NCBI GenBank assembly: GCA_035222895.1
Contig: JAVYIG010000609.1
Coordinates: 372,001 to 436,000 of the forward strand
Length of the DNA: 64,000 nucleotides
Reading direction: 5' to 3'
Source of the DNA: Strongylocentrotus droebachiensis
Lineage: Eukaryota > Echinodermata > Echinoidea > Camarodonta > Strongylocentrotidae
Shown: positions 23,940-32,860 of the stretch, in pieces
Layout: every line of letters starts with the position of its first letter
Position numbering within the stretch: the first letter of the stretch is position 1
Made by a program: the position numbers and the translations under genes
The notes under the pieces: model-generated
Seen by the model: the letters and a program-made list of their open reading frames with translations, nothing else
Told to the model about the DNA's origin: nothing
Database searches by the model: none

Positions 23940-24965
23940 GCTTTGTGCGAGAGTGGGAAGGGGTGTATAAGACAAGAATTGAGAGTCGAGAACGGTACAA
24001 CGAATCGTCTTCTTTCTCGAATAATTAAATGAAGCGTTAAAAGCGCGGGCAGGAGGGGGGGGGGGGGGGTTATTTAAGACAAGGATTTAGAGTCGGGAAC
24101 GGTACGACGAACTTCTTTCTCGAATAATTATATTAATCGTTGACGCTTCCGCGCTTTGCGCGTGAGTGGGGGGGGGGGGGGGGCAGGCGCGGATCCACGG
24201 GCCGATTTTACCGACCCGGCCACCCCCTAGCCCCCCAAAACGGTTTTAAAAAATAGGATAGTAACGTAAATTTTACCTTTTTTTAAACAAAAGAAAAAAG
24301 CGCCCCCCCCGAAAAATATATATAGAGAATCTGCCCCCCCCCCCCCCCGCTGATTCACCGGCCGGCTTAGTCGGCGCAACAAATTTCCCTCAAAAAATGG
24401 ACCCCCCCCCCCCAAAAAAAAAAAAAAAATTATCAAGATTTGTCCCCCCCCCCCCCCTGCCGCCGGCAGGATTCGCCCCTGGTGAGGGGGAGGGGGGGGG
24501 GCGCAATTCAGACAAGAATTACGATTCGAGAACAGTACAACGAATCGTCTTTCTCAATTATTGATAAAACGTCAAAGTTTTTGCGCTGTGCCCTGGTAGA
24601 GTCGAGAACGGTACAAAGAATCGTCTTCTTTCTCAATTATCATGATAAAACGTCAAAGTTTTTGCGCTGTGCCCTGGTAGAGTCGAGATCGGTACAAAGA
24701 ATCGTCTTCTTTCTCAAAGTGAAACGTTAAAAGCGCGGGAGGGGGGGGGGTAATATTTAAGACAAGGATTTAGAGTCGAGAACGGTAGGCCTACATCGAA
24801 TCGCCTTCTTTTTCGAATAATTAAATGAATCGTTAAAAGCGTGGGAGGGGGAGGTCTTATTTAGAGTCGAGAACGGTACAACGAATCGCCTTCTTTGTCT
24901 AATAATTTAATGAAACTTAAAAAAAGCGCGGGATGTTTTCTTCCACTATAAATAATGTAATGAAA
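23940..24965 (+). repeat. Minisatellite of GAGTCGAGAACGGTACAACG units with poly-G tracts
   Basis: Six or more units share GAGTCGAGAACGGTACAACG, AATCGTCTTCTTTCTC, AATAATTAAATGAA and GTTAAAAGCGCGGG (often followed by 8-14 G). Unit length is about 95-120 bases; two adjacent units at about 24595-24715 are nearly identical. Unit positions are near 23975, 24090, 24530, 24600, 24680, 24770 and 24865. The array is interrupted by a different C-rich insertion at about 24184-24490. Confidence 0.8.
24184..24490. mobile_element. C-rich insertion inside the minisatellite
   Basis: The stretch begins CAGGCGCGGATCCACGGG and ends with the roughly complementary GGCAGGATTCGCCCCTGG, and contains several C-runs of 8-16 plus TTCACCGGCCGGCTTAGTCG. 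The same kind of sequence recurs at 28320-28710 (TATTCACCGGCTGGCCGAGT) and its GGCGGATCCAGGATTC end recurs near 46810. It looks like a degenerate MITE family carrying poly-C expansions. Long C-runs make the exact sequence here unreliable. Confidence 0.5.
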
Positions 24966-24989
24966 CTTCAAAGCTTCCGCGCTTCGGAC

Positions 24990-25455
24990 CAAAAAATAAC
25001 ATAAGAGAAGGTGATTGAAGGAAGAAAAAATTAATAATTACTTAAGGAAAGACAGAAAAAGAAAAAGAGAAAATGATAAAGACAAAGAATAACATAAGAG
25101 AAGGTGATAGAAGGAAGAAACACAGGATAGCGTAAGGAAAGATAGGAAGACAATAGAATGATAACAACAAACAATAGCATAAGAGATGATAGAACAAAGA
25201 ATAACATTAAGTAATTAAGACAAAAAGAGAAAATGATTAAGAATACATAATGGAAAGATAGAACAAAGGATGAAACTATGGAAAAAACAAAGATTAACAT
25301 AAGAAAAGACAGAAAAAGAAGGTGGTAGAAGAAAGAAACAATTAAAGGATAGCGTAAGGACAGATAGGAAAAGGAAATTACGGAATAATAAAAATAAACA
25401 ATAACATAAGAGAAGGTGAAAAAAGGTAGAAACATAACATAACATAATGAATTTA
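24990..25455 (+). repeat. Purine-rich diverged tandem repeat
   Basis: Almost entirely A/G on the plus strand, with recurring AACATAAGAGAAGGTGATAG and GATAGCGTAAGGAAAGATAG boxes (near 24996, 25087, 25170, 25310 and 25400). The 178-codon open frame seen on the minus strand here is a composition artefact rich in Phe/Leu/Ser. Confidence 0.7.
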
Positions 25456-25659
25456 AGACAGAGAGAATACTGCTTAGCCGGGTCGGTTTATTAAAACAAA
25501 AGCAATGAGAACACAGCGAAGGTCTAGTAACTAGACTACTCTCATTCAACAACAATAACATACACATCGCTCAGACCAAGGAGTAACTCCTTGCTCAGAC
25601 CGTAACTTCTTGCTCAGACACGCAGCTCAGAAATTGTCACACAACCTTCTCCGAGTTTG

Positions 25660-25835
25660 ATTCTGATGCCGGTGTGACGGCAGATCTTGTTACCTTGGCG
25701 GATCGTGTTCTCGGAACAAAATCTGCCTAGCAGATATCGTGATCAGCAGCGGATATCGTACCCGCTACAACCAAATTTGCCGTTAGTGAACACGGCGGAT
25801 AATGTGCATTGGCGGATTTTGTTCCTATATAGCTA
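25660..25835 (+). repeat. Palindromic GGCGGAT-module element, copy 1
   Basis: Contains GCCGGTGTGACGGCAGAT, TTGGCGGATCGTGTTCTCGG, GGAACAAAATCTGCC and TTGGCGGATTTTGTTCC. In the same order and opposite orientation these boxes recur at 47870-47980, so both are copies of one dispersed element. The ends are not defined. Confidence 0.55.
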
Positions 25836-25969
25836 CAGGCAGTGGCGAACATGGCATACCGCCAATAATCATGCGAGCGCGAGGCATTACGAACTGATTT
25901 TTCCCTCAACAGTGACAGGAACTGGGCTTATGAAGCCCTTCAAAATTTCTGTCGGCAAATGCGTCACTC

Positions 25970-26195
25970 TTTTCCTCTTTCCTTCCCTACTTCTTTCATT
26001 TTTTTTTTCTCTCACTCTCTCTCCTTTTTTCTTTCTCTTTTTCTTTCCTTTCTTTCCCTTTTTTCTTCCTTTCTTTCTTTTTCTTTTTCTTTCCTTTCGT
26101 TTCCCTTTTCTCTTTTCTTCTTTTCTTTCTTTTTCTCTTTCCTTCCTTTCTTTTCCCTTTTCTCTTTTCTTCTTTTCTTTCTCTTTCTTTTTCGT
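25970..26195 (+). repeat. Polypyrimidine tract (CTTT/CCTTT-rich), about 220 bp
   Basis: An almost uninterrupted C/T run on the plus strand that ends in a G-run of 12 at about 26197-26208. Such mirror-rich homopyrimidine DNA can form triplex structures. It creates overlapping low-complexity frames on both strands that are not genes. Confidence 0.85.
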
Positions 26196-26209
26196 CGGGG
26201 GGGGGGGGG

Positions 26210-28100
26210 GAATCCGGCCCCTTCCCCCCCCCATAGGTACGCTAGTGGCTACAGGACATGGTCTGATAATTCTATCGTGAATAACATGGCGGATTGCTAG
26301 ACTTAAATTGTCTGATTTGTTCGTATTGGACATCGAATCTGTAGGCTATTCCGAAAAGCATCCCCCCTTTATTGCATTGACGCCCACAGGCGACAAAGCC
26401 TTGTTGTCTCTCTTTCTTCTTGTCCATTCTTCTTGTCCATCGTTCTAATTTTATGTTAAAACCAGCATAATTGACATTTTGGCATTTTTGTTTTATTTAT
26501 GCCCGAGTGGGTCTAATGGCCTCGAGAGGCCTATACATAAGACCTCCTCCCCAACTGCTGTTTTAACAGAAATAAATCATAATTTAATTACGTATTTATT
26601 TCATTTCATTAAACATTTTTCCTGTGATCCAGTCTCTGTGCTTTTTCATTTTCTTTCTTTTCATTTATAACTAAAATGAAGGCAGATATGGGAAGGGTCA
26701 TGATTGGTCAGAGCAAATTGACGTGTTTGTTTGGAATCTTTCAAACTTTTGTATTACTGCATTTGTTAGCCAAGAAAACCTTTTAAAATAAAACAACCTG
26801 ACTCCCATAGTAGCGTTTTAAACATTGGTAAGCCCCCCCCCCCCCCCCAAAAAAAAAAAAAAAAAAAAACCAAACAGATTCCTTTGATTTTATATGATAA
26901 ATTGCAAGAAATAGAAATTATCAACGGCTTCGATCATTTCTTTAAAAATAGATTTATAAGCTAATAAAACAATATAGACCTAATAAACTTAAATTTGTTT
27001 TACCCCTATTTTCAAACTATTCTCGAATCCTTACAGAGTATAATTCAGGTTATTTTGCCACCTTTAGAAGTTGTCCGCATCCAATAGACGAAAATGATTA
27101 TATTGTATTTCTTTATCAATTTAAAATTTAATCTAGAGAGAACGAGAGATTAAATTTTACAAATGTACACGTTTCCATGTACATTTACTTAATTTATATT
27201 ATAATGTAAACGATATTGTGATGGTCTTTGCTTAATTTTAGTTTGCATTCTTTCCTCTAGCTTTATTTTCTAATTTACTAATCTAATTTAGTAAAAGTTA
27301 GTATAAATATAATTTTGATTTCTATCTCTTCCCCTATGTCATAGCCTCCATTCTTGCTCTCCCTTCCTCATGTTAGTCTATCTCTCTTTCTCTCTCTCTG
27401 TAATGATAACCCCTCTATCAATCTTTTCTCCATCAACTCTTGATATGTTCCTCTTCTTCTCCTTCTCGTTCATCATCACAATCATCATCATCTCAAAACT
27501 GTATTAATCAATCTATAAGACTCTTTAGATTGATCAATACAGTTCTTATAACATATGACCTTTATGTACAAACAATAAACTAAATGGTCACAATCATTTA
27601 ATAAAAAGTGGTAAGAACAATTATTCCAACTCTATGGGCAACAACGTAATCTCCATTTTCTCCTCCTCGTTCAAATATTAGCTTCTTTTTCATTCTTTAC
27701 TCGTGTTACTTCTCTATCTCTCTGACTATACTCACAAGAAAGTAGAATCAACGGTTTGACATGAAACAGTCTAGAAAATGAACTAAATTTATTCAAGTAT
27801 CAAATGATTTTGAATTACAGACAGCTTTCTCCCACGAGATGAAACAAATATCTCCCTAACCAGAAACTGGCAAAATAACTAAATGCCTTTCCCTCTTTGT
27901 AGTCTCTCATTCTTCCCTCCTTATCTACTAGGTACACACAAATGTCTCTATACATAGTAGACGACCAGCTCTGCAGTCTGCATGCCTTTCTCCCCCCCCC
28001 CCCCCCCCGCCCCCTCTCCATCCATCGTCCAGTTTATCTCTACCTCGGATGGCTGAACAGCTACCCCCAGCGTCAAGGCAGAGAACACCCATAAAATAAT
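26210..28100. other. Noncoding DNA with homopolymer tracts and two short hairpins
   Basis: Contains a poly-C/poly-A run at about 26832-26868 and two strong short hairpins. 27122-27159 has 13-bp arms TAAAATTTAATCT and a 12-base loop. 27497-27544 has 18-bp arms AACTGTATTAATCAATCT with one mismatch and a 12-base loop. A C-run lies at about 27992-28008. No exons were found. Confidence 0.55.
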
Positions 28101-28102
28101 GA

Positions 28103-28239
28103 CTACTCGATTTCCAAGCTTGAGTCCCCTCCTTGTAGAAAGTCACGTAACACTTCTGTTGTCCATTGTGAAATGAGCTCTCTCGTAGCATCTACGTTAT
28201 CTTCTGATTCATCGGCCATAGTGTTCGATGATGCTGCAA
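28103..28239 (-). CDS. Short spliced-looking open frame MADESEDNVDA (38 aa)
   Basis: On the minus strand an acceptor (CTTTTATTTATCAG) ends at 28240. It is followed after 20 bases by ATG at 28219 and a frame MADESEDNVDATRELISQWT, continuing TEVLRDFLQGGDSSLEIE to TAG at 28103. The composition is protein-like, and an LISQWTTEVLRDFLQG helix recalls the start of small SAP-like or transposon proteins, but it is too short to assign. A matching donor (TGTACG/GTAAGA) lies at 29136 on the same strand, so the sequence upstream could be its leader exon. It may be the remnant of a larger gene cut by the C-run and repeats at 27.8-28.0 kb. Confidence 0.4.
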
Positions 28240-28317
28240 CTGATAAATAAAAGGAAAAAGAAAATCAAATTTAAGTTTGTGACAAAAGAACCCTCATCAC
28301 TTCTTCAACACTAGATC

Positions 28318-28713
28318 ATGTAGCAGACGTGTATGCAGGGGGGAGGGAGTTTCCGGGGTTGAACCCCCCCCCCCCCCCTCCTCCAATTTTGTTTAGACTA
28401 TGTGTGTGTGTGTTTTTGAGGAACCCCCCCCCTCACTTTTTTAATAACAAAAATAAATTAAACATTTTTTGTGCTAAAGGGTGACCCAAAAAAGGTGACC
28501 TTACCCCCCACCAACTGAACAAAATATCGGTCTGCCAAATGTTCATATTTTCGGGGAAAAAAATAAGGAAAAAAAAAGTGCTCTTACCACCCCCCGGCTT
28601 ATTCACCGGCTGGCCGAGTCGTTGTGAAATTGACTGCGTGATTTTCACATTTTACCCCCCGGCCCCCCCCCCCCCCTCGAAAAAATCCTCCGTACGCCCC
28701 CGTCATGTAGATC
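28318..28713. mobile_element. C-run-bearing MITE-like element
   Basis: Starts near GACGTGTATGCAGGGGGGAG and ends CTCCGTACGCCCCCGTC, a loose inverted repeat. Inside are several C-runs and CGGCTTATTCACCGGCTGGC, shared with the insertion at 24.2-24.5 kb. No coding capacity. Confidence 0.5.
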
Positions 28714-29136
28714 CTCAAGTAGAGCTCATTGATATCAGACTATTATATCCAGATCCAGATCGACAAATCTATCGTTTTCATGGCCTCTTTTACTTTCTTA
28801 CATTTATGATTTCTAATTGCAATCACTATCTAGGCCTAACTGTCGGCCATTCTAGTAGACCCTATTCCATTATCAATTATAGGATCTAGAAAGTCTATTC
28901 ATACTTCATGAGACATAAATCTCATATTACTGTACATTTCTACCTAAAACACGAGTGTTTAGCAGCTTAAAAGGCAATCAGTCTAGGGCCTACTTAAAAT
29001 GCACACACATTTGAACATACGGGACTAGATCTAGGCCTACATTTACTAAAGTTGGATCTCGGCCCACTCTCATTACGTCGTATTATCAGCTTTATTAGTC
29101 ATAAAAATGAATAACCACAAACTTTGGTTTTCTTAC

Positions 29137-29335
29137 CGTACAAATGATACTGGATTGGAAGAAAATCACTGCAGAATAGCGGACCATGTACAAGATTATG
29201 ATGTTGATTCAATAAGAATCCCGTTGTTTGCAACAGGACAGCTGATCACGGCGAAGGTGAAAATGGACTAGAATTATGTCCCGGCATGCTTTGCGATGAA
29301 ACAACCGCAAGCGGAGACCGTATACCACTCATAAA
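29137..29335 (-). other. Candidate leader exon of the minus-strand MADESED frame
   Basis: Less AT-rich than its surroundings and ending (minus strand) in a good donor, TGTACG/GTAAGAAAACC. No long frame passes through it, consistent with a 5 prime untranslated exon. Its start is not defined. It faces away from the plus-strand frame at 29883, so the 29.34-29.88 kb interval would be a divergent promoter region. Confidence 0.3.
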
Positions 29336-29404
29336 AACGATACCTTCAGAATGTAACGATAGCTGCAAAACGGAACACTATCTGCCAGCCACTCTGCGTG
29401 GTGG

Positions 29405-29530
29405 GTAACAATATCTGCCGGTGTGGTAGGCGATTTGTTCCGGGTTCCGCGGAACAAATCGGCGCGCCGATTTGTTCCTCGGAACGAATCTACTGGATCG
29501 ACTTGTTCGCAGATACGTTCGAAAGCCGCC
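29405..29530. repeat. Palindromic GGCGATTTGTTCC module array, copy 2
   Basis: Holds GGCGATTTGTTCC at 29429-29441 and a perfect 28-bp palindrome at 29451-29478 made of GGAACAAATCGGCG and its complement, centred on GGCGCGCC, then GGAACGAATC. It is preceded by AACAATATCTGCCGGTGTG, which is shared with the array at 47.9 kb. Confidence 0.7.
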
Positions 29531-29882
29531 GTTCTTATCCGACATTGGCCGAACGTTTCTGCTTATATAATCGCGTATATTTTTATTACTTGTGTCGAAT
29601 AAACCGTGGTAAAAATAAATTTTAGCTTTATCTTGATACTTTTGTATTTATTGTTGGAATGAAAACCAATATTATTTTTTTTGAAATATTACTTAATAAT
29701 AAGGTTTATAACCTCGTACGGAATTACCCGCGCGGTACTCGGCACGATATATTGCGACACAGCATGCTGATCTCCATGCTGATCTGGGTGCGAACTCGAT
29801 AACGTCAACGTGAATTTCGACAGCATCGACCTTCAGCATTCATTGTCATCGTAGTCGTACGTATGAGCGATAGTCATACAAA

Positions 29883-30060
29883 ATGGCAGATGAGCAATTT
29901 GTTGATGATTGCAGGAACATCGAAAGGTTTCTTGCGAATAGGAGTTATCCGGAAGGGATGAGTGACAACAAGAAGAGGGGGCTCCGAAAGAAAGCAGCAA
30001 AGTTCAAGTTGAGTGTGACACATGATGGGCTCACAGAATTAGTCTAGAGGGTCTATACAG
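29883..30060 (+). pseudogene. N-terminal exon of an integrase-like protein, with in-frame stop
   Basis: The ATG at 29883 opens MADEQFVDDCRNIERFLANR, SYPEGMSDNKKRGLRKKAAK and FKLSVTHDGLTELV, then TAG at 30045-30047. The frame continues RVYT to a strong donor (TACAG/GTAAGT) at 30060. The IERFL-x4-YPEGMS-NKKR-LRKKA pattern matches, from memory, the segment that precedes the zinc-binding region in KRBA2/Ginger-type transposon integrases. The TAG interrupts that pattern just where the family continues, so this copy is either truncated at 54 aa or dead. The exon ends in phase 1, which does not fit the phase-0 exon at 32741, so it is not shown to be the first exon of the USP gene. Confidence 0.45.
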
Positions 30061-30664
30061 GTAAGTTATGCATTGTGTTTCTGAAAAATTCCTAGGTAAT
30101 AATACCCTAGATCTATATCTTGATATCACATACGTACAACTGAGTACGAGTACGACTATGACTGAGTATGAGTATGACTACGAGGTCAACCTATCGATAG
30201 ATCGACCTCGTAACCGAACTCAGTCAAGTGGGTATAGATCTAGATCTAGTCATACTCATAGATCTAACGTTAGATTTAGACTAGAGCCTAGAGGAATCTA
30301 GTAGATCTAACGTTTAACTTGGAACTCTATGATAATATGCTGATGCCATGGCTTATTAATGGGTGTCTATTTTGCACTTGAAAATCATTTTCTTTGAAAT
30401 CCTTAACTCTTAAGTTAAGTCTAACGTTCATTGTTTAAAACTAGAAGTAGAAGTCTCAAATAGATCATCTAGATTTAGGCATTCTGGACAATGTCAGACT
30501 ATATTTGATCAGTTTCATGCCAATTCTCTTTTTGCTACCAAAACTATAACCCAGCTTTAACATTCCTAATCTTTAATTGTCCTACTGGGGACTGAATATT
30601 AATGAGTCAGAACTAAGAGTAAGAGCCCTGGGGTATTTGTTCCTAATTCATCGTGTCTTCTCCG

Positions 30665-30780
30665 CAGAACCAGAGATGGCAACGTGGTGTAGTACGCTTC
30701 CCGGATAGCTCGGTAGATGTTACAGGTTCGAATCCCTCCTGGGTCCAAGATTTTTTCTGACTTTATTATCCCTCTGGAGG
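30665..30780 (+). mobile_element. tRNA-derived SINE head
   Basis: An A-box-like TGGCAACGTGG at about 30675 is followed about 50 bases later by an exact B-box GGTTCGAATCC. A loose acceptor stem (GAACCAG with CTGGGTC) brackets them, but the T-stem and anticodon stem do not pair properly, so this is a SINE or tRNA fossil. The repeat-family sequence at 30790-31320 follows. Confidence 0.6.
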
Positions 30781-30794
30781 GATACTTCCGTAAC

Positions 30795-31300
30795 AAATGT
30801 GGTTTCCATTTGATAACTTTAGTAATGTTTGACGGAACTTCAATAAAATTTTATATGGAGGTACCTGGTATCAAAACACACCTCAATTTCGATTTCGGCC
30901 TATGTAGGTCAAAGGTCAAAGTTCATAGCTCACGAAAATAGATCTATGCGAAAATGTGGTTTCCGTTCAATAACTTTTGTAATGTTTGACGGATTTTAAT
31001 GAAATTTGGGATGAAGGTACACGGTATCAAAATACAGCCTAAGATTAATTTCGGAGTATTCAAGTTAAAGGTCGAAGGTCATAGGTCATTCAATAAAGTA
31101 GTAAACATTCTGTTCATTCAGTCCCCAGATGTTAGTAATTTCATTCCATAAAGTAGTAAACATTCTGTTCATTCAGTCCCCAGATGTTAGTAATTTCATT
31201 CCATAAAGTAGTAAACATTCTGTTCATTCAGTCCCCAGATGTTAGTAATTTCCTTGCCTAGTAATAAGTCTAATGGAGGTATAAACTTGTTCTGACTATA
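30795..31300 (+). mobile_element. Dispersed repeat with AGGTCAAAGGTCA words, includes 3 x 55-bp tandem
   Basis: Two or three diverged units contain TTTGATAACTTTAGTAATGT, GAAGGTAC and TAGGTCAAAGGTCAAAG. From 31088 to 31252 a 55-bp unit (AAAGTAGTAAACATTCTGTT then CATTCAGTCCCCAGATGTTA) is present three times in near-perfect tandem. A single-copy relative lies at 41900-42115. It is noncoding and sea-urchin-type. Confidence 0.7.
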
Positions 31301-31983
31301 CATAGGCCAATTGTACCCTGCGAGGGGGATGCTACGCTTTGCGTTTCCTTGTTTTCGTTCATATGCAGATCGAGCATCCGATCTAACACAATGAGAGTTA
31401 CAGTAAAAATTCTTTCTTAAGAAATCCTCTCGTGAAGCTTTAACATTCCAAGCATAAAGTTGTAAAAACTATTGACGTAGCTACATGTACCTTATGATAT
31501 TGATTGAGAATTAGGCCATATTAAGTTTATTATAAGAAATTAGAGAGAAGATTGATAAGGTGGCTGAAGACCAGACCCAGGCGGCCGACGACTGGCTCCA
31601 TTTAAGCTTTATTGTTTTACATACCTCATTTTAAGAATCTTTACTAATACAAGTGTCTTCTGATTGGTTAAAAGTGTAGTCATGTCCTTAACCATGCCTG
31701 TTAAGAAATTCATCGTTCAATTTTTCCCAGTCGCCCCGGTTTATATCTATTTTGTACCCGCCTGTAACGCATTTTGCTGCGATCCCCTTTGGTTTACCTG
31801 TGTTATTAATTTAATTAATTATTAATTAAGATACCATAGACGTAAAGGAATTTTCCCTAGTCGCTACATTTAGGCGATTGACTAGTGTCGACTACGATTT
31901 GTATTCTAGTCTCGCTTCGGTTTTAGGGAACTTTATTTCCAAAGAGGCAAAAATGGATAAACCAACCAATGCCAGGATCACTT
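31301..31983. other. Noncoding DNA upstream of the USP exons
   Basis: No recognised exon; an ATTAATTAATTATTAATTAA-type run lies near 31807. A first coding exon of the USP gene should lie before 32741 but cannot be fixed from sequence. Confidence 0.35.
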
Positions 31984-32558
31984 AATGGGTACCTTTAAGT
32001 CCCATATTGACATCATAAAAAGAAAGGGAAATCAAAACTAACAGTTACTCAGGCACAGCGGGCTACCGGCTTCTTTGCATCACGTCCAATTGCTTTTGTG
32101 CTGTCATGTCCAACGTACTCGACTGTCAATGTAGAGTGTCGGATGTCCCGTTGAGTTGTACGATCTAAACTACGATCTTGTTAAGTTAGATCTTCTTGTT
32201 TTTTCGGTATATAAACGATATATTGACTGCTTTTAATATTCAAGACATGGTCGTTTCTATGGGCTCTGGGGGACCTCACAACCTGCCATGACCCTGCGGC
32301 TACGTTTTGGGGTCATAGCACTTGTGAGGTCCCCTCGAGCATAGAAACAACTAGATCTATCATTGTATGCCTCTCAAGGCAGTCAATATATCTATATTAT
32401 TGACTAATTATTTTTCTAATTCAAATCACATGTTACATTTTATTAACTTGTCATTTACTGTAGTCAACGTCTTTCATACTCACCTATTAAATCACTTACT
32501 GACGACTTTTATCTAATGTGAGCAACAACAGATGCCATGTCTGGCAGTATTATAAATG
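31984..32558 (+). repeat. Segment B: source copy of the 575-bp block duplicated into the USP intron
   Basis: Identical as far as I can read to 35433-36007, same orientation and same length (575). It contains an imperfect inverted repeat of about 75-base arms at 32217-32392 (GATATATTGACTGC at the outer ends, GTTTCTAT and GGGGACCTCACAA inside, loop around GCGGCTACG). Confidence 0.85.
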
Positions 32559-32740
32559 GTACTTTTTTTGTGGAAGTTCTCATGTTCATTATTTACTCTT
32601 GCTTGGACTCCATAAAGATTTGTTTTCTTCCATTCTGACCTTAATTTGCAATAATTATGTCCAAGAATTTTTAAACCTAAATTTTGCATTGCAAGTTGCA
32701 TCATCTGATTGTATCTTTTTTATGTTTTGGTCATTTGTAG

Positions 32741-32860
32741 TGTGCCAAGCAACAAGCCAAACAAGCCAAACAACAAGCCAAACAACAAGCCAAACAAGCC
32801 AAACAAAAAGACAAACAACCTGCTGCAAAGTCAGAATGTTCACATGCACCAACTGGCTTG
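32741..32860 (+). CDS. USP gene exon a: Lys/Gln/Ala repeat linker
   Basis: Acceptor TCATTTGTAG, donor GGCTTG/GTATGT, 120 bases, phase 0 at both ends. It reads CAKQQAKQAKQQAKQQAK, then QKDKQPAAKSECSHAPTGL, which runs straight into GIRNTGN of the next exon. The first half is a run of AAACAAGCC-type repeats, probably an expanded linker or coiled segment. All three plus-strand frames are open here, so the frame choice rests on its fit to exon b. Confidence 0.6.

Noticed and set aside
25031..25567. 178-codon open frame on the minus strand, rich in Phe, Leu and Ser
   Set aside because: It is the complement of a purine-rich tandem repeat; the composition explains the absence of stops.
25887..26333. 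148-codon Lys/Arg/Glu frame on the minus strand and overlapping Phe/Leu frames on the plus strand
   Set aside because: All are produced by the 220-bp pyrimidine tract and flanking G-runs; no splice or start support.
30665..30745. Functional tRNA gene
   Set aside because: The B-box is exact, but the T-stem and anticodon stem do not pair, and repeat sequence follows, so it is a SINE head.
32655..32852. Minus-strand frame rich in Val/Trp/Leu (WLVVWLV) opposite USP exon a
   Set aside because: It is the complement of the AAACAAGCC repeat of the coding exon; no transcript signals on that strand.
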